In this document: one piece after another, positions 54,879-63,076 of the stretch
Position numbering within the stretch: the stretch's first letter is position 1
Layout of the letters: each line of letters begins with the position of its first letter
From: Berkiella sp964606325
GTDB taxonomy: Bacteria; Pseudomonadota; Gammaproteobacteria; Berkiellales; Berkiellaceae
Length of the DNA stretch: 64,000 nt
Direction of reading: 5' to 3'
Assembly: GCA_964606325.1 (NCBI GenBank)
Contig: CAZSGE010000008.1
Location: 1 to 64,000 of the forward strand
Position numbers and translations under genes: made by a program
Notes under the pieces: model-generated
Told to the model about the DNA's origin: nothing
What the model saw: the letters and a program-made list of their open reading frames with translations, nothing else
Database searches by the model: none

Positions 54879-55700
54879 TTATCTCAACCTCCGTTCAATC
54901 CCTGTTGCCACAATTAATTTAGTGGCAATTTCCTCAATCGATAAATTGGTAGAGCTTAAAAAGGGTATTTTTTCGTGTTCAAAGAGGCTTTCAACGGCTT
55001 TTACTTCATGTTCGCACTGTGCCAGTGTGGCATAGCGACTATCAGGGCTGCGTCCTTGACGTATAGCATGCAATCGTTTGGGATCAATGGTTAACCCAAA
55101 AAGCTTTTTATGAAAAGGGCGCAACGCTTTAGGAAGATGTGTGCCATCCAAATCTTCTTCAGTGATAGGATAATTGGCAGCGCGAATACCAAATTGCATG
55201 GCAAGATATAAACTGGTGGGTGTTTTACCACAGCGCGAGACACCAATTAAAATCACATCTGCAGAATCATACCCATTAGTTCGTGCGCCATCATCATAGT
55301 TCAGAGCAAAATTAACAGCCTCAATTCGTGTATTGTAGGCATGGGTATTGTTCACACCATGGCTGCGTCCCATGACATTTGCTGAGTGCGTACTAAATTC
55401 ATTTTCCAGGGTTGGAATAAATGTTTGAAAAAAATCAAGATAACAAGCTTTGCTGTCTTGCAATATTTTTCGAATCTCTTGATTAACGATGGTGGCAAAA
55501 ACGATTGGTTTTTGTTCGTCAGTTGATACACTTTGATTAATTCGATTTGTGGCTGCTACCGCTTTTTCGATAGAATCAACAAACGGTAAGGTTACTTGTG
55601 TAAAGTGAATGCCCTCAAACTGTGAGAGAAGGCTTAAGCCTAAGTTTTCAGCCGTGATCCCTGTTCTATCAGAGATAAAGAAAACTATCCGTCGTTTCAT
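54879..55700 (-). CDS. ppsR: PEP synthase regulatory protein (bifunctional kinase/pyrophosphorylase)
   Basis: PpsR inactivates PEP synthase by ADP-dependent phosphorylation and reactivates it by phosphate-dependent pyrophosphorylation. The P-loop GVSRCGKTPTSLYLA is present, as is the start KRRIVFFISDRTGITAENLG. The ATG at 55700 gives 273 residues, in line with E. coli YdiA (277), and longer upstream extensions are not supported. It is divergent from ppsA with a 62-base shared promoter region, the standard arrangement. Confidence 0.95.
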   Translation of the reverse strand: MKRRIVFFISDRTGITAENLGLSLLSQFEGIHFTQVTLPFVDSIEKAVAATNRINQSVSTDEQKPIVFATIVNQEIRKILQDSKACYLDFFQTFIPTLENEFSTHSANVMGRSHGVNNTHAYNTRIEAVNFALNYDDGARTNGYDSADVILIGVSRCGKTPTSLYLAMQFGIRAANYPITEEDLDGTHLPKALRPFHKKLFGLTIDPKRLHAIRQGRSPDSRYATLAQCEHEVKAVESLFEHEKIPFLSSTNLSIEEIATKLIVATGIERRLR

Positions 55701-55762
55701 GCGTATTCCTATACTCAAGAACCTAAATTCATGCGCTTTAAGCATGCCATCTTGGAGGCCAC

Positions 55763-58156
55763 ATGTCAGTAGCTGATGGATATGTCATACCCTTTAGTAA
55801 GTTAAGAATCAAAGACGTTGATAAAGTAGGCGGCAAAAACGCATCCCTTGGAGAAATGATTGGAAACTTAACCAATTTAGGGGTCAAGGTCCCCAATGGT
55901 TTTGCGACCACAAGTTTTGCTTATCGAGAATTTTTAGCCCAAGAAGGGCTAAACGAAGAAATCTATGCCCTTCTAAAGGAGCTTGATGTTGAAAATGTCT
56001 CCCTTTTAAAGAAAACAGGTCAGCGTATTCGTGAACGCATCATGGATTCACATTTTCAGCCAGAGCTGATAGATGCAGTTCACATAGCTTACGAAGAATT
56101 ATGTCAGGGTGATGAGTTTTGTGCGGTTGCTGTTCGGTCTTCTGCGACAGCGGAAGATTTACCTGAAGCCTCATTTGCTGGTCAACAAGAAACGTTTCTC
56201 AATATTCGTGGTTTAGATAATATTTTAAGTGCCATGAAGCATGTTTTTGCTTCTTTGTTCAACGATAGAGCGATTGCTTATCGCGTGCATCATGGATTTG
56301 ATCATACCCAAATCGCGCTTTCTGTGGGCATTCAGAAAATGATCCGCAGTGATTTAGCATCTAGTGGCGTGATGTTTACCTTAGACACAGAATCTGGTTT
56401 TAATGATGTCGTTTTTATCACGTCAAGCTATGGTTTAGGTGAAATGGTTGTGCAAGGCGCCGTCAATCCAGATGAATTCTATGTTTACAAGCCGAATATT
56501 ACTGCTAAAAAACCAGCGATTGTTAGACGCAATATTGGGAGTAAACAAGTCAAATTGGTTTACGTTGAAGAGAGCGTTGCCCCTGGGAATCATGCCGCTG
56601 TTACCAAAGAAGATGTTGCATTAACTGAGCGTAGCCAATTTTCATTAAGTGATGCTGAGGCTGAGACGCTTGCAACCCAAGCCATGATCATTGAAAAGCA
56701 TTATGGCTGCCCGATGGATATTGAGTGGGCAAAAGATGGTATTGATGGCGAAATATATATTGTACAAGCGCGGCCGGAAACGGTTAAAAGCCGTGCTAAA
56801 GCACAAGTGATGGAGCGTTATCACTTACAAGGTGATAAATATCATGTGCTCATCGAAGGCAGAAGTATTGGTCAACGAATTGGATCAGGCAAAGCGCGTA
56901 TAGTGAAAAGTCCTGATGAGATGGAACATGTTCAGCCAGGAGATGTTTTGGTTGCGGACATGACCGATCCTGATTGGGAGCCAGTCATGAAGCGTGCAGC
57001 AGCGATTGTGACAAATCGCGGTGGTCGTACTTGCCATGCTGCCATTATAGCCCGTGAGTTAGGGATCCCCGCCGTCGTTGGTACAACTCATGCCACCAAA
57101 GAAATCAAAGATGGATCTGATGTTACAGTGAGCTGTGCTCAGGGTGATGTCGGTTTTGTTTATGAGGGTAAAATACCCTTTGAAGTGAAACGCATTGAAT
57201 TAGGCAACATGCCACCCATCCCCTTAAAGGTGATGATGAATGTCGCCAATCCAGACAGAGCCTTTGATTTTCAATCGTTACCTCATGCAGGCATTGGATT
57301 AGCACGATTAGAATTTATTATTAGCCAAATGATAGGCATTCATCCAAATGCTTGTTTACAGTTTGATAGTTTAAATGAATCGTTACAGGCACAAATTATA
57401 AAACGTACCCAAGGTTATGCAAATCCACGAGAATTTTATGTTAAAAAATTAAGTGAAGGGATAGCGACATTAGGCTGTGCCTTTGCACCACATAAGGTGA
57501 TAGTGAGATTTTCGGATTTTAAATCGAATGAATATGCCAATTTATTAGGCGGTGCCCAGTTTGAACCCACTGAGGAAAACCCGATGATAGGTTTTCGTGG
57601 TGCCTCAAGATATGCAGCAGAATCTTTTAAAGATTGTTTTGCCTTAGAGTGTGAGGCCATTCGTTATGTGCGCGAGACCATGGGATTAACCAATGTTGAA
57701 GTGATGATACCTTTTGTACGCACCGTTAATGAAGCTAAAAGCGTGCTCGACGTGATGGCACAACATGGACTTAAGCGAGGCGAGAAGGGATTGCGTGTCA
57801 TCATGATGTGTGAATTGCCAACTAATGCGATTTTAGCGGAAGAATTTTTAGCACTCTTTGATGGCTTTTCAATTGGATCAAATGATTTAACGCAATTAAC
57901 CCTAGGTTTAGATAGAGATTCCGGTATTGTTGCTGGGCAATTTGATGAGCGTGACAAAGCGGTTAAATTTTTGATGGAAAGAGCAATTAAAGAATGTAAA
58001 AAGCAGGGCAAATATATTGGTATTTGCGGCCAGGGGCCATCGGATCATCCTGATTTAGCGTTGTGGCTGCTTGAGCAAGGTATTGATAGCGTTTCACTTA
58101 ATCCGGATACGGTTTTAGAGACGTGGTTATTTTTGGCGAAAGCGATTGAAAAATAG
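55763..58156 (+). CDS. ppsA: Phosphoenolpyruvate synthase
   Basis: PpsA converts pyruvate, ATP and water to PEP, AMP and phosphate for gluconeogenesis. The N-terminal PPDK nucleotide-binding domain has GGKNASLGEM and AVRSSATAEDLPEASFAGQQET. The phosphohistidine domain has the catalytic His in GGRTCHAAIIAREL. The C-terminal TIM barrel ends with the IGICGQGPSD catalytic Cys segment. Length of 797 matches E. coli (792). PpsR in the adjacent divergent gene would phosphorylate the conserved Thr in GGRTCH. Confidence 0.97.
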   Translation: MSVADGYVIPFSKLRIKDVDKVGGKNASLGEMIGNLTNLGVKVPNGFATTSFAYREFLAQEGLNEEIYALLKELDVENVSLLKKTGQRIRERIMDSHFQPELIDAVHIAYEELCQGDEFCAVAVRSSATAEDLPEASFAGQQETFLNIRGLDNILSAMKHVFASLFNDRAIAYRVHHGFDHTQIALSVGIQKMIRSDLASSGVMFTLDTESGFNDVVFITSSYGLGEMVVQGAVNPDEFYVYKPNITAKKPAIVRRNIGSKQVKLVYVEESVAPGNHAAVTKEDVALTERSQFSLSDAEAETLATQAMIIEKHYGCPMDIEWAKDGIDGEIYIVQARPETVKSRAKAQVMERYHLQGDKYHVLIEGRSIGQRIGSGKARIVKSPDEMEHVQPGDVLVADMTDPDWEPVMKRAAAIVTNRGGRTCHAAIIARELGIPAVVGTTHATKEIKDGSDVTVSCAQGDVGFVYEGKIPFEVKRIELGNMPPIPLKVMMNVANPDRAFDFQSLPHAGIGLARLEFIISQMIGIHPNACLQFDSLNESLQAQIIKRTQGYANPREFYVKKLSEGIATLGCAFAPHKVIVRFSDFKSNEYANLLGGAQFEPTEENPMIGFRGASRYAAESFKDCFALECEAIRYVRETMGLTNVEVMIPFVRTVNEAKSVLDVMAQHGLKRGEKGLRVIMMCELPTNAILAEEFLALFDGFSIGSNDLTQLTLGLDRDSGIVAGQFDERDKAVKFLMERAIKECKKQGKYIGICGQGPSDHPDLALWLLEQGIDSVSLNPDTVLETWLFLAKAIEK

Positions 58157-58187
58157 CGGTAGTTTTATAACACTTGAAGGACATTTA

Positions 58188-59123
58188 ATGCCTGGTAATA
58201 CACAACAACTACTGGACCTCATCGCTTGTCTTTATCCGCCAGATGATGCAACTGACAGTGAATATGCTGAATTGGAAAAACATGCTTTAGATCTCATTAA
58301 AGCTCATCCTGATTTACTGGCAAAACACAGTGTTGAGGATTTAAATGCAACGCCTCTTATCGCCGCTGTGTGGAGTCCAACTCGAACGTGTAGTTTAAAT
58401 ACTTTCAAACATTTGTTGCAAGCTCCCACAGATGTGAATGCACAAACCCATGAAAAGGTTAGAATGATTCATTATTTGGCGCAATATAATAGACACGAAC
58501 AATTACAATATTTATTCTCAACCAATCAGCTGGTAGATGTAAACGCTGTCACGTCTGAAGGTGATACAGCCTTGCATCTTGCCGCACGCAAAGGTGCTGA
58601 AAAAGCCATCGCATTATTAACGATAACTGCCAAGGCGAATCCAAATATTGCTAACATTGATGGGCTAACACCGCTGCATATTGCTTGTTTTTTTGGGCAA
58701 CTTCAAGGCGGTAAACGTGATAAGCCACTTACTGTTGCGATGGCTCAACCGTTTCTTGATTGTATTGAGTTTTTATTAATGTCTGGTGCAGCAGTGAATG
58801 CACGTGATCAATTTGGTTCAACACCAGCTCATATATTAGCTTCTGTGGATATTCCAGATGATATTAAATTTATGGCACTCAAAGATTTATTAGATTCAGG
58901 GGCTGATTTAACATTAAAATCAGGTGATAACCATAGCTGCCTAGCACTGGCTCAAAGTTATCAATTTAAGGCATTTTGCGAATCGCTCAAAAAACAAATG
59001 GTTCCCTCTTTAAAGATGTTGGCAGCAAGACAGGTGCTCAAATCAAATCTTAGCACTGAAGATGTCGCAGAAGATTTAGTACAGTATTTACACAAACTAC
59101 GATTAGGTAAAGGTCCAACGTAG
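58188..59123 (+). CDS. Ankyrin-repeat protein
   Basis: The 311-residue protein begins at ATG 58188, with GAAGGA 7 bases upstream. A frame extension into ppsA is not supported. Ankyrin repeats lie at about residues 85-260, for example SEGDTALHLAARKGAEKAIALL, DGLTPLHIACFFGQ and FGSTPAHILASV. No catalytic domain is visible, so it may act as a host-protein or bacterial-protein binder. It lies 31 bases after ppsA and could be partly co-transcribed with it. No signal peptide is present. Confidence 0.85.
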   Translation: MPGNTQQLLDLIACLYPPDDATDSEYAELEKHALDLIKAHPDLLAKHSVEDLNATPLIAAVWSPTRTCSLNTFKHLLQAPTDVNAQTHEKVRMIHYLAQYNRHEQLQYLFSTNQLVDVNAVTSEGDTALHLAARKGAEKAIALLTITAKANPNIANIDGLTPLHIACFFGQLQGGKRDKPLTVAMAQPFLDCIEFLLMSGAAVNARDQFGSTPAHILASVDIPDDIKFMALKDLLDSGADLTLKSGDNHSCLALAQSYQFKAFCESLKKQMVPSLKMLAARQVLKSNLSTEDVAEDLVQYLHKLRLGKGPT

Positions 59124-59133
59124 TCAGCTTGAG

Positions 59134-60702
59134 TTAATGAGACTGTCGCGGAGTTTTAGGGGCATTTTCTACTTTTGCAGTTACATCAACATCGTGTTTA
59201 GGTTGGGCGTCCCGTTTACTGAAATTGGAAAAAGCATTCAACATAGCCGGCTTACTTTCGTTTGCTGTTGCTGCTTGTGAAGATGATTCTTGAGCTGCAG
59301 ATTGAAAGGTTACTCGTCTTGGCTGTGAGCGATTATCAGCATTCGTTGTCGCACGTAGTGCCGATTTTAGCTGGGGCTGCTCAGGCTGAGTTTGTGATAA
59401 AGGTGCTTGTTGTTCAACTGTTGTTGCCTTCTTTGAATCCATATATTGCTGATGTGCTTGCAGGGCATCTTGAATGATGGGATCCATTCCTTTCGCAACA
59501 GATTCAGCTGTTGGGCGGCTTGTGTTACTGATTTGAGAAGCTTGCTGTTGTGACGTTTCATGAAAGTTTGTCCTCCACTTGGTAGACATTTTCTTAAGAC
59601 TTTCTCGATTAGCCTGTTGCGTCACAGCTTGAGGTGGATTAGAGATGGGTTCAACTACAGCTTGAGTGCCACGTAAGGCAGTCGATTTTCTTTCTTGAGC
59701 TGCTTTTAGTCTATGTTTCAAATCCATTATTTTTTCAGTTTTAGACCTAGGATCAGCGTTTTCATGGTTTTCATTATCATGAACTTCTTGCTTTGGCTTA
59801 CGAGCAACACGATCAGGAATGATAGTGTGCATGGTAATTGGTTGTTGATTTTCAAGTTCTTTTTTGATGTCATGCGTAGATTTAAGTGCAGCTCGTGAAT
59901 GAAAATGGATTTTAGTATCGACTCCCAATTTTTTCAGCTTAGCAGATCTATGTTCCAGTGAATTTGGATGTGACAATGGATCTTGGTTATCGCTCAACGG
60001 ATCTAGGCCAACCTTGAGGGTAGGAGCACATATTTTTTCCTCTAGATTGGATTGCATAGGTTCAGGTTCTAAATTATTTGCCAAGTCAAAAAGTAACTGT
60101 TTGGTGTCCTCAATGCCTTGAAGACACTCTTTTCTAATGTCTTCAGCATCTTCCTGATTACCGATATTATTGATCATCTCTTTAGTCTGTACTACTTTTC
60201 CAGCGACAGCTGCAATACTAGGAATTCTATTAGGGTTATTTCTATCTTCTGGACTAAATTTTGAGGCATGTTGTGCTATTTCCGAGAGTCTCTGTTGTGC
60301 TTGATTAGATAGCTCCTGTGGATTGCAGAGTCTGCTAACAGCCCATGAACTTAGAGGGGCTTTAACTAATACTGCTGATTGATAGTCTTGTGCTATAAAA
60401 GCTTCATGCGCCACATTTGTATAAAATTCTTCAACACGAATCATTTCTTTTTTGCTTTTACAAGTTAAAATGTCGGTCGCAATCATATCTCTAAGCCTAT
60501 CACTGAGCGGTACTGCCTTTTTACATTCTTCTTGAAAATCTGCTGCATTGGGATCCATCCCTTGTAAAATCTGAATTTGAAGTTGTCTTAGATCGTGAGC
60601 AAATATTCTGGCACATTCTTCGGAATTGCTATTTTTAGCAGCTTTGCTTACATCATCCATATGCGCAATGAGATCAACTTCATCATGTGCACCCATTTTC
60701 AC
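59134..60702 (-). CDS. Coiled-coil/disordered protein of unknown function with PP1-docking-like motif
   Basis: No family is recognised. The GTG at 60702 is the best start because AAGGGGG lies 8 bases upstream. Codons further upstream are in frame but lack a ribosome site. This gives 522 residues. The N-terminal 250 are helical. The rest is Gln/Ala/Ser/Lys-rich and probably disordered, with a long basic segment. Near the C terminus (around 59302-59325) the sequence RRVTF matches the RVxF motif that docks proteins to eukaryotic protein phosphatase 1. It lies between two ankyrin-type genes, so it could be an effector. Confidence 0.6.
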   Translation of the reverse strand: MKMGAHDEVDLIAHMDDVSKAAKNSNSEECARIFAHDLRQLQIQILQGMDPNAADFQEECKKAVPLSDRLRDMIATDILTCKSKKEMIRVEEFYTNVAHEAFIAQDYQSAVLVKAPLSSWAVSRLCNPQELSNQAQQRLSEIAQHASKFSPEDRNNPNRIPSIAAVAGKVVQTKEMINNIGNQEDAEDIRKECLQGIEDTKQLLFDLANNLEPEPMQSNLEEKICAPTLKVGLDPLSDNQDPLSHPNSLEHRSAKLKKLGVDTKIHFHSRAALKSTHDIKKELENQQPITMHTIIPDRVARKPKQEVHDNENHENADPRSKTEKIMDLKHRLKAAQERKSTALRGTQAVVEPISNPPQAVTQQANRESLKKMSTKWRTNFHETSQQQASQISNTSRPTAESVAKGMDPIIQDALQAHQQYMDSKKATTVEQQAPLSQTQPEQPQLKSALRATTNADNRSQPRRVTFQSAAQESSSQAATANESKPAMLNAFSNFSKRDAQPKHDVDVTAKVENAPKTPRQSH

Positions 60703-60918
60703 GCGTAATTCCCCCTTAATGGGAAAACCAAGTGGTATCATTCTATAATAAGACAAACGAACTAATTGTGATACCTATGTATATCTTGATTTAAAAAAAA
60801 AGACATAAAACGCGATGATATACATGCCCTTGAGTTCACAAAAAGTGCATTTTATCTATGACACTGCTTGCATATCAGTATCCTGGACGCGCGAGACTAA
60901 TAATTCAAGCAGCGCAAT

Positions 60919-62985
60919 CTATATTGCGTAAAAAACAGGCTCGAGTGGCACAATACACTGTTCTATCAAAATGAGCTCAGGAGCGTTTTCACAATGGCAT
61001 GTATGATTTTCTGGCTGAACTATATTAGCCGCCACGAATGATGCACTGTCAACGTCATGATCGGATTCAACATTATTCTCAACTTGTCCGTTCTCTAAAA
61101 TCCCATTCACATCAATGCCATGTTGAACTTTGAGGATATTGAGCATCAGTTTATCACTCAAGTCATGAGAGCTTGAATCTTTAATCCAATCTTGAAATGC
61201 GCTGATGTAATGATCGGATGTCAATGCATCGGCAATTTTTTGAGCGTGTGAGTGATCAGCATCTGAATAATTATCTTTCAGATGAATTTCATTGAAAATA
61301 TCAAAAAGCGCTTCAATCGGTAAAAGAGGGTTGTCACTGATAAAACGGTCAATGACAAAATCACCATGAAAATCATCCCATTCTTGATAATATGCCGCGG
61401 CAATGGCTTTCGCTTCATCCGAGTTGATATTTTTATTAAGTAACTCGATGTAAATTAGCCCTTCAACGGCATCGCGGTGACTTTCCCAACCACAATTACC
61501 ATATTGTTGATCGGCACGAGAAATTTCTTCAATCCTTTCAAATACACCATATTCATAAGCGTTTTCAAATTCAAGCACAGATTTTACAGAATTATTGAGC
61601 ACGTTATACATAAATTGTGGCGAAATAGCATCTGGTTCATAAATACGATAAAAATTGATGCCAGCGGGATCAGGGTTATAATCTGGTGATTCGCCATGGT
61701 ATCTGTCGCCACTGTTGGCCACAACATACATCAATTGTGGCTTGGAAAGAATGACATCAATAAAATGGCCGTCCCATCCAGAAGGTAGCAATACTGTTTT
61801 ACCTTGATCATAGAGTTCAAGCGCTTTATTTGCGGTTTCTTCAGTTGAGGCAATTAATGCAAAATCTTTGGCTTGATTGTAAATTTCAGATAAGGATGTA
61901 AAGATTTCTGTTTTGAGTGAGTTTTGGTTATCAAAATGAGGATCTTTTAAGAAAGCCTGTAAAGATTGCGCAGCTAATTCAGTTGTTAGTATGCCGGAGT
62001 GTCCTTCAGAGAGAAACCATATTTTTTTGTCTTTGGTATAAGACATTGGGTAAATACCGCCTGTAGGAAACTGATGTAAGAGATCTTTAGCATTAATATA
62101 AGCTGTGTTTGAGTTGTCAATAGATTGTGCGATTTGAATAAAATCAAGGAGCTTATTGGCTTGCTCTGTGGTTGTGGCATAGGAGGCAATAAATTGCAAA
62201 ACAATAGGTAATGGAATTGGAGCAATATATTTTTCGCCATCTATTTCCGCAATCTCGTTATACATAAGTGGTTCGGTAGCTTGTGACATAATCACTTGTA
62301 GGAGTTTGAATGCATCATCAAGCTTGTTTTGTGATTCTAGATCTGATTTGGTATGTGCATCAGTTAATAGTTCAGGAAGAGAATCCATGAGTAAATTAAT
62401 GCTATTGAGGCCATCACTATCTTGAAGTAATGGATCAGCTTTGCCTTCAGTTACTAAGGTGAAGGCAACATCAAAGTGCTTTTTATGTAAAGCAAATTGT
62501 AAAGGAGTATGATCTTCGTAGCCTTTTACATCGACTGTTGCATTAAGCTTAATTAAAGTTTTAACAGCCTCATTTTGGCCAAAGAGTGCGGCCACGTGCA
62601 ATGGCGTAACACTTCTGGCATCTTTTTGATTGATATCATAACCAAAGCCATCATTCACCAGAACCTCAATTTGATCGCAATCACCATCTCTTGCTGCTAA
62701 ATGCAATGGGAAATGAATGTTACTAGCTGATTTGCTATGAGAAAAAATTTCATGCGTTGAAAGGTCATCAAAAGACATTTGGTTATAATAATCTTCAATG
62801 TCTTGTATACTTTGTGGAGCAGGGGCGGGTAATAACGTTTCAAAAAGGGTATTTTGATCTTCGCTTATAACGTCAGTGAAAAAGATACTTTTTTGGGGGG
62901 TACCTTTGTTCGGCTTGATTTGGTAAAGCTCATTCACCGATAAACTTTCTTCATGAATGTTCACTTTATTTGCTATTTCTTCCAT
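60919..62985 (-). CDS. Ankyrin-repeat protein with putative permuted papain-like domain
   Basis: Residues about 95-210 contain ankyrin repeats (FPLHLAARDGDCDQIEVLV, VTPLHVAALFGQNEAVKTLI, HTPLQFALHKKHFDVAFTLV). From about 380 the second domain reads TVLLPSGWDGHF with His407, YVVANSGD with Asn424 and QQYGNCGWES with Cys498, followed by the helical YQEWDDFHGDF region. The gene at 63077 has the same domain with about half of its residues identical over the alignable stretches, so the two are tandem paralogues. Length is 688. AGAAGAG before the ATG is a weak ribosome site. The 162-base gap to the 59134 gene holds no recognisable signal. Confidence 0.75.
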   Translation of the reverse strand: MEEIANKVNIHEESLSVNELYQIKPNKGTPQKSIFFTDVISEDQNTLFETLLPAPAPQSIQDIEDYYNQMSFDDLSTHEIFSHSKSASNIHFPLHLAARDGDCDQIEVLVNDGFGYDINQKDARSVTPLHVAALFGQNEAVKTLIKLNATVDVKGYEDHTPLQFALHKKHFDVAFTLVTEGKADPLLQDSDGLNSINLLMDSLPELLTDAHTKSDLESQNKLDDAFKLLQVIMSQATEPLMYNEIAEIDGEKYIAPIPLPIVLQFIASYATTTEQANKLLDFIQIAQSIDNSNTAYINAKDLLHQFPTGGIYPMSYTKDKKIWFLSEGHSGILTTELAAQSLQAFLKDPHFDNQNSLKTEIFTSLSEIYNQAKDFALIASTEETANKALELYDQGKTVLLPSGWDGHFIDVILSKPQLMYVVANSGDRYHGESPDYNPDPAGINFYRIYEPDAISPQFMYNVLNNSVKSVLEFENAYEYGVFERIEEISRADQQYGNCGWESHRDAVEGLIYIELLNKNINSDEAKAIAAAYYQEWDDFHGDFVIDRFISDNPLLPIEALFDIFNEIHLKDNYSDADHSHAQKIADALTSDHYISAFQDWIKDSSSHDLSDKLMLNILKVQHGIDVNGILENGQVENNVESDHDVDSASFVAANIVQPENHTCHCENAPELILIEQCIVPLEPVFYAI

Positions 62986-63076
62986 GGCGCACTCTTCTAT
63001 AGATCAGATAATTTTTAGTACATTTATTGTACTTTTTTTTTGGGGTGCAGCAAATAACTCCACCAAATAAACTATG

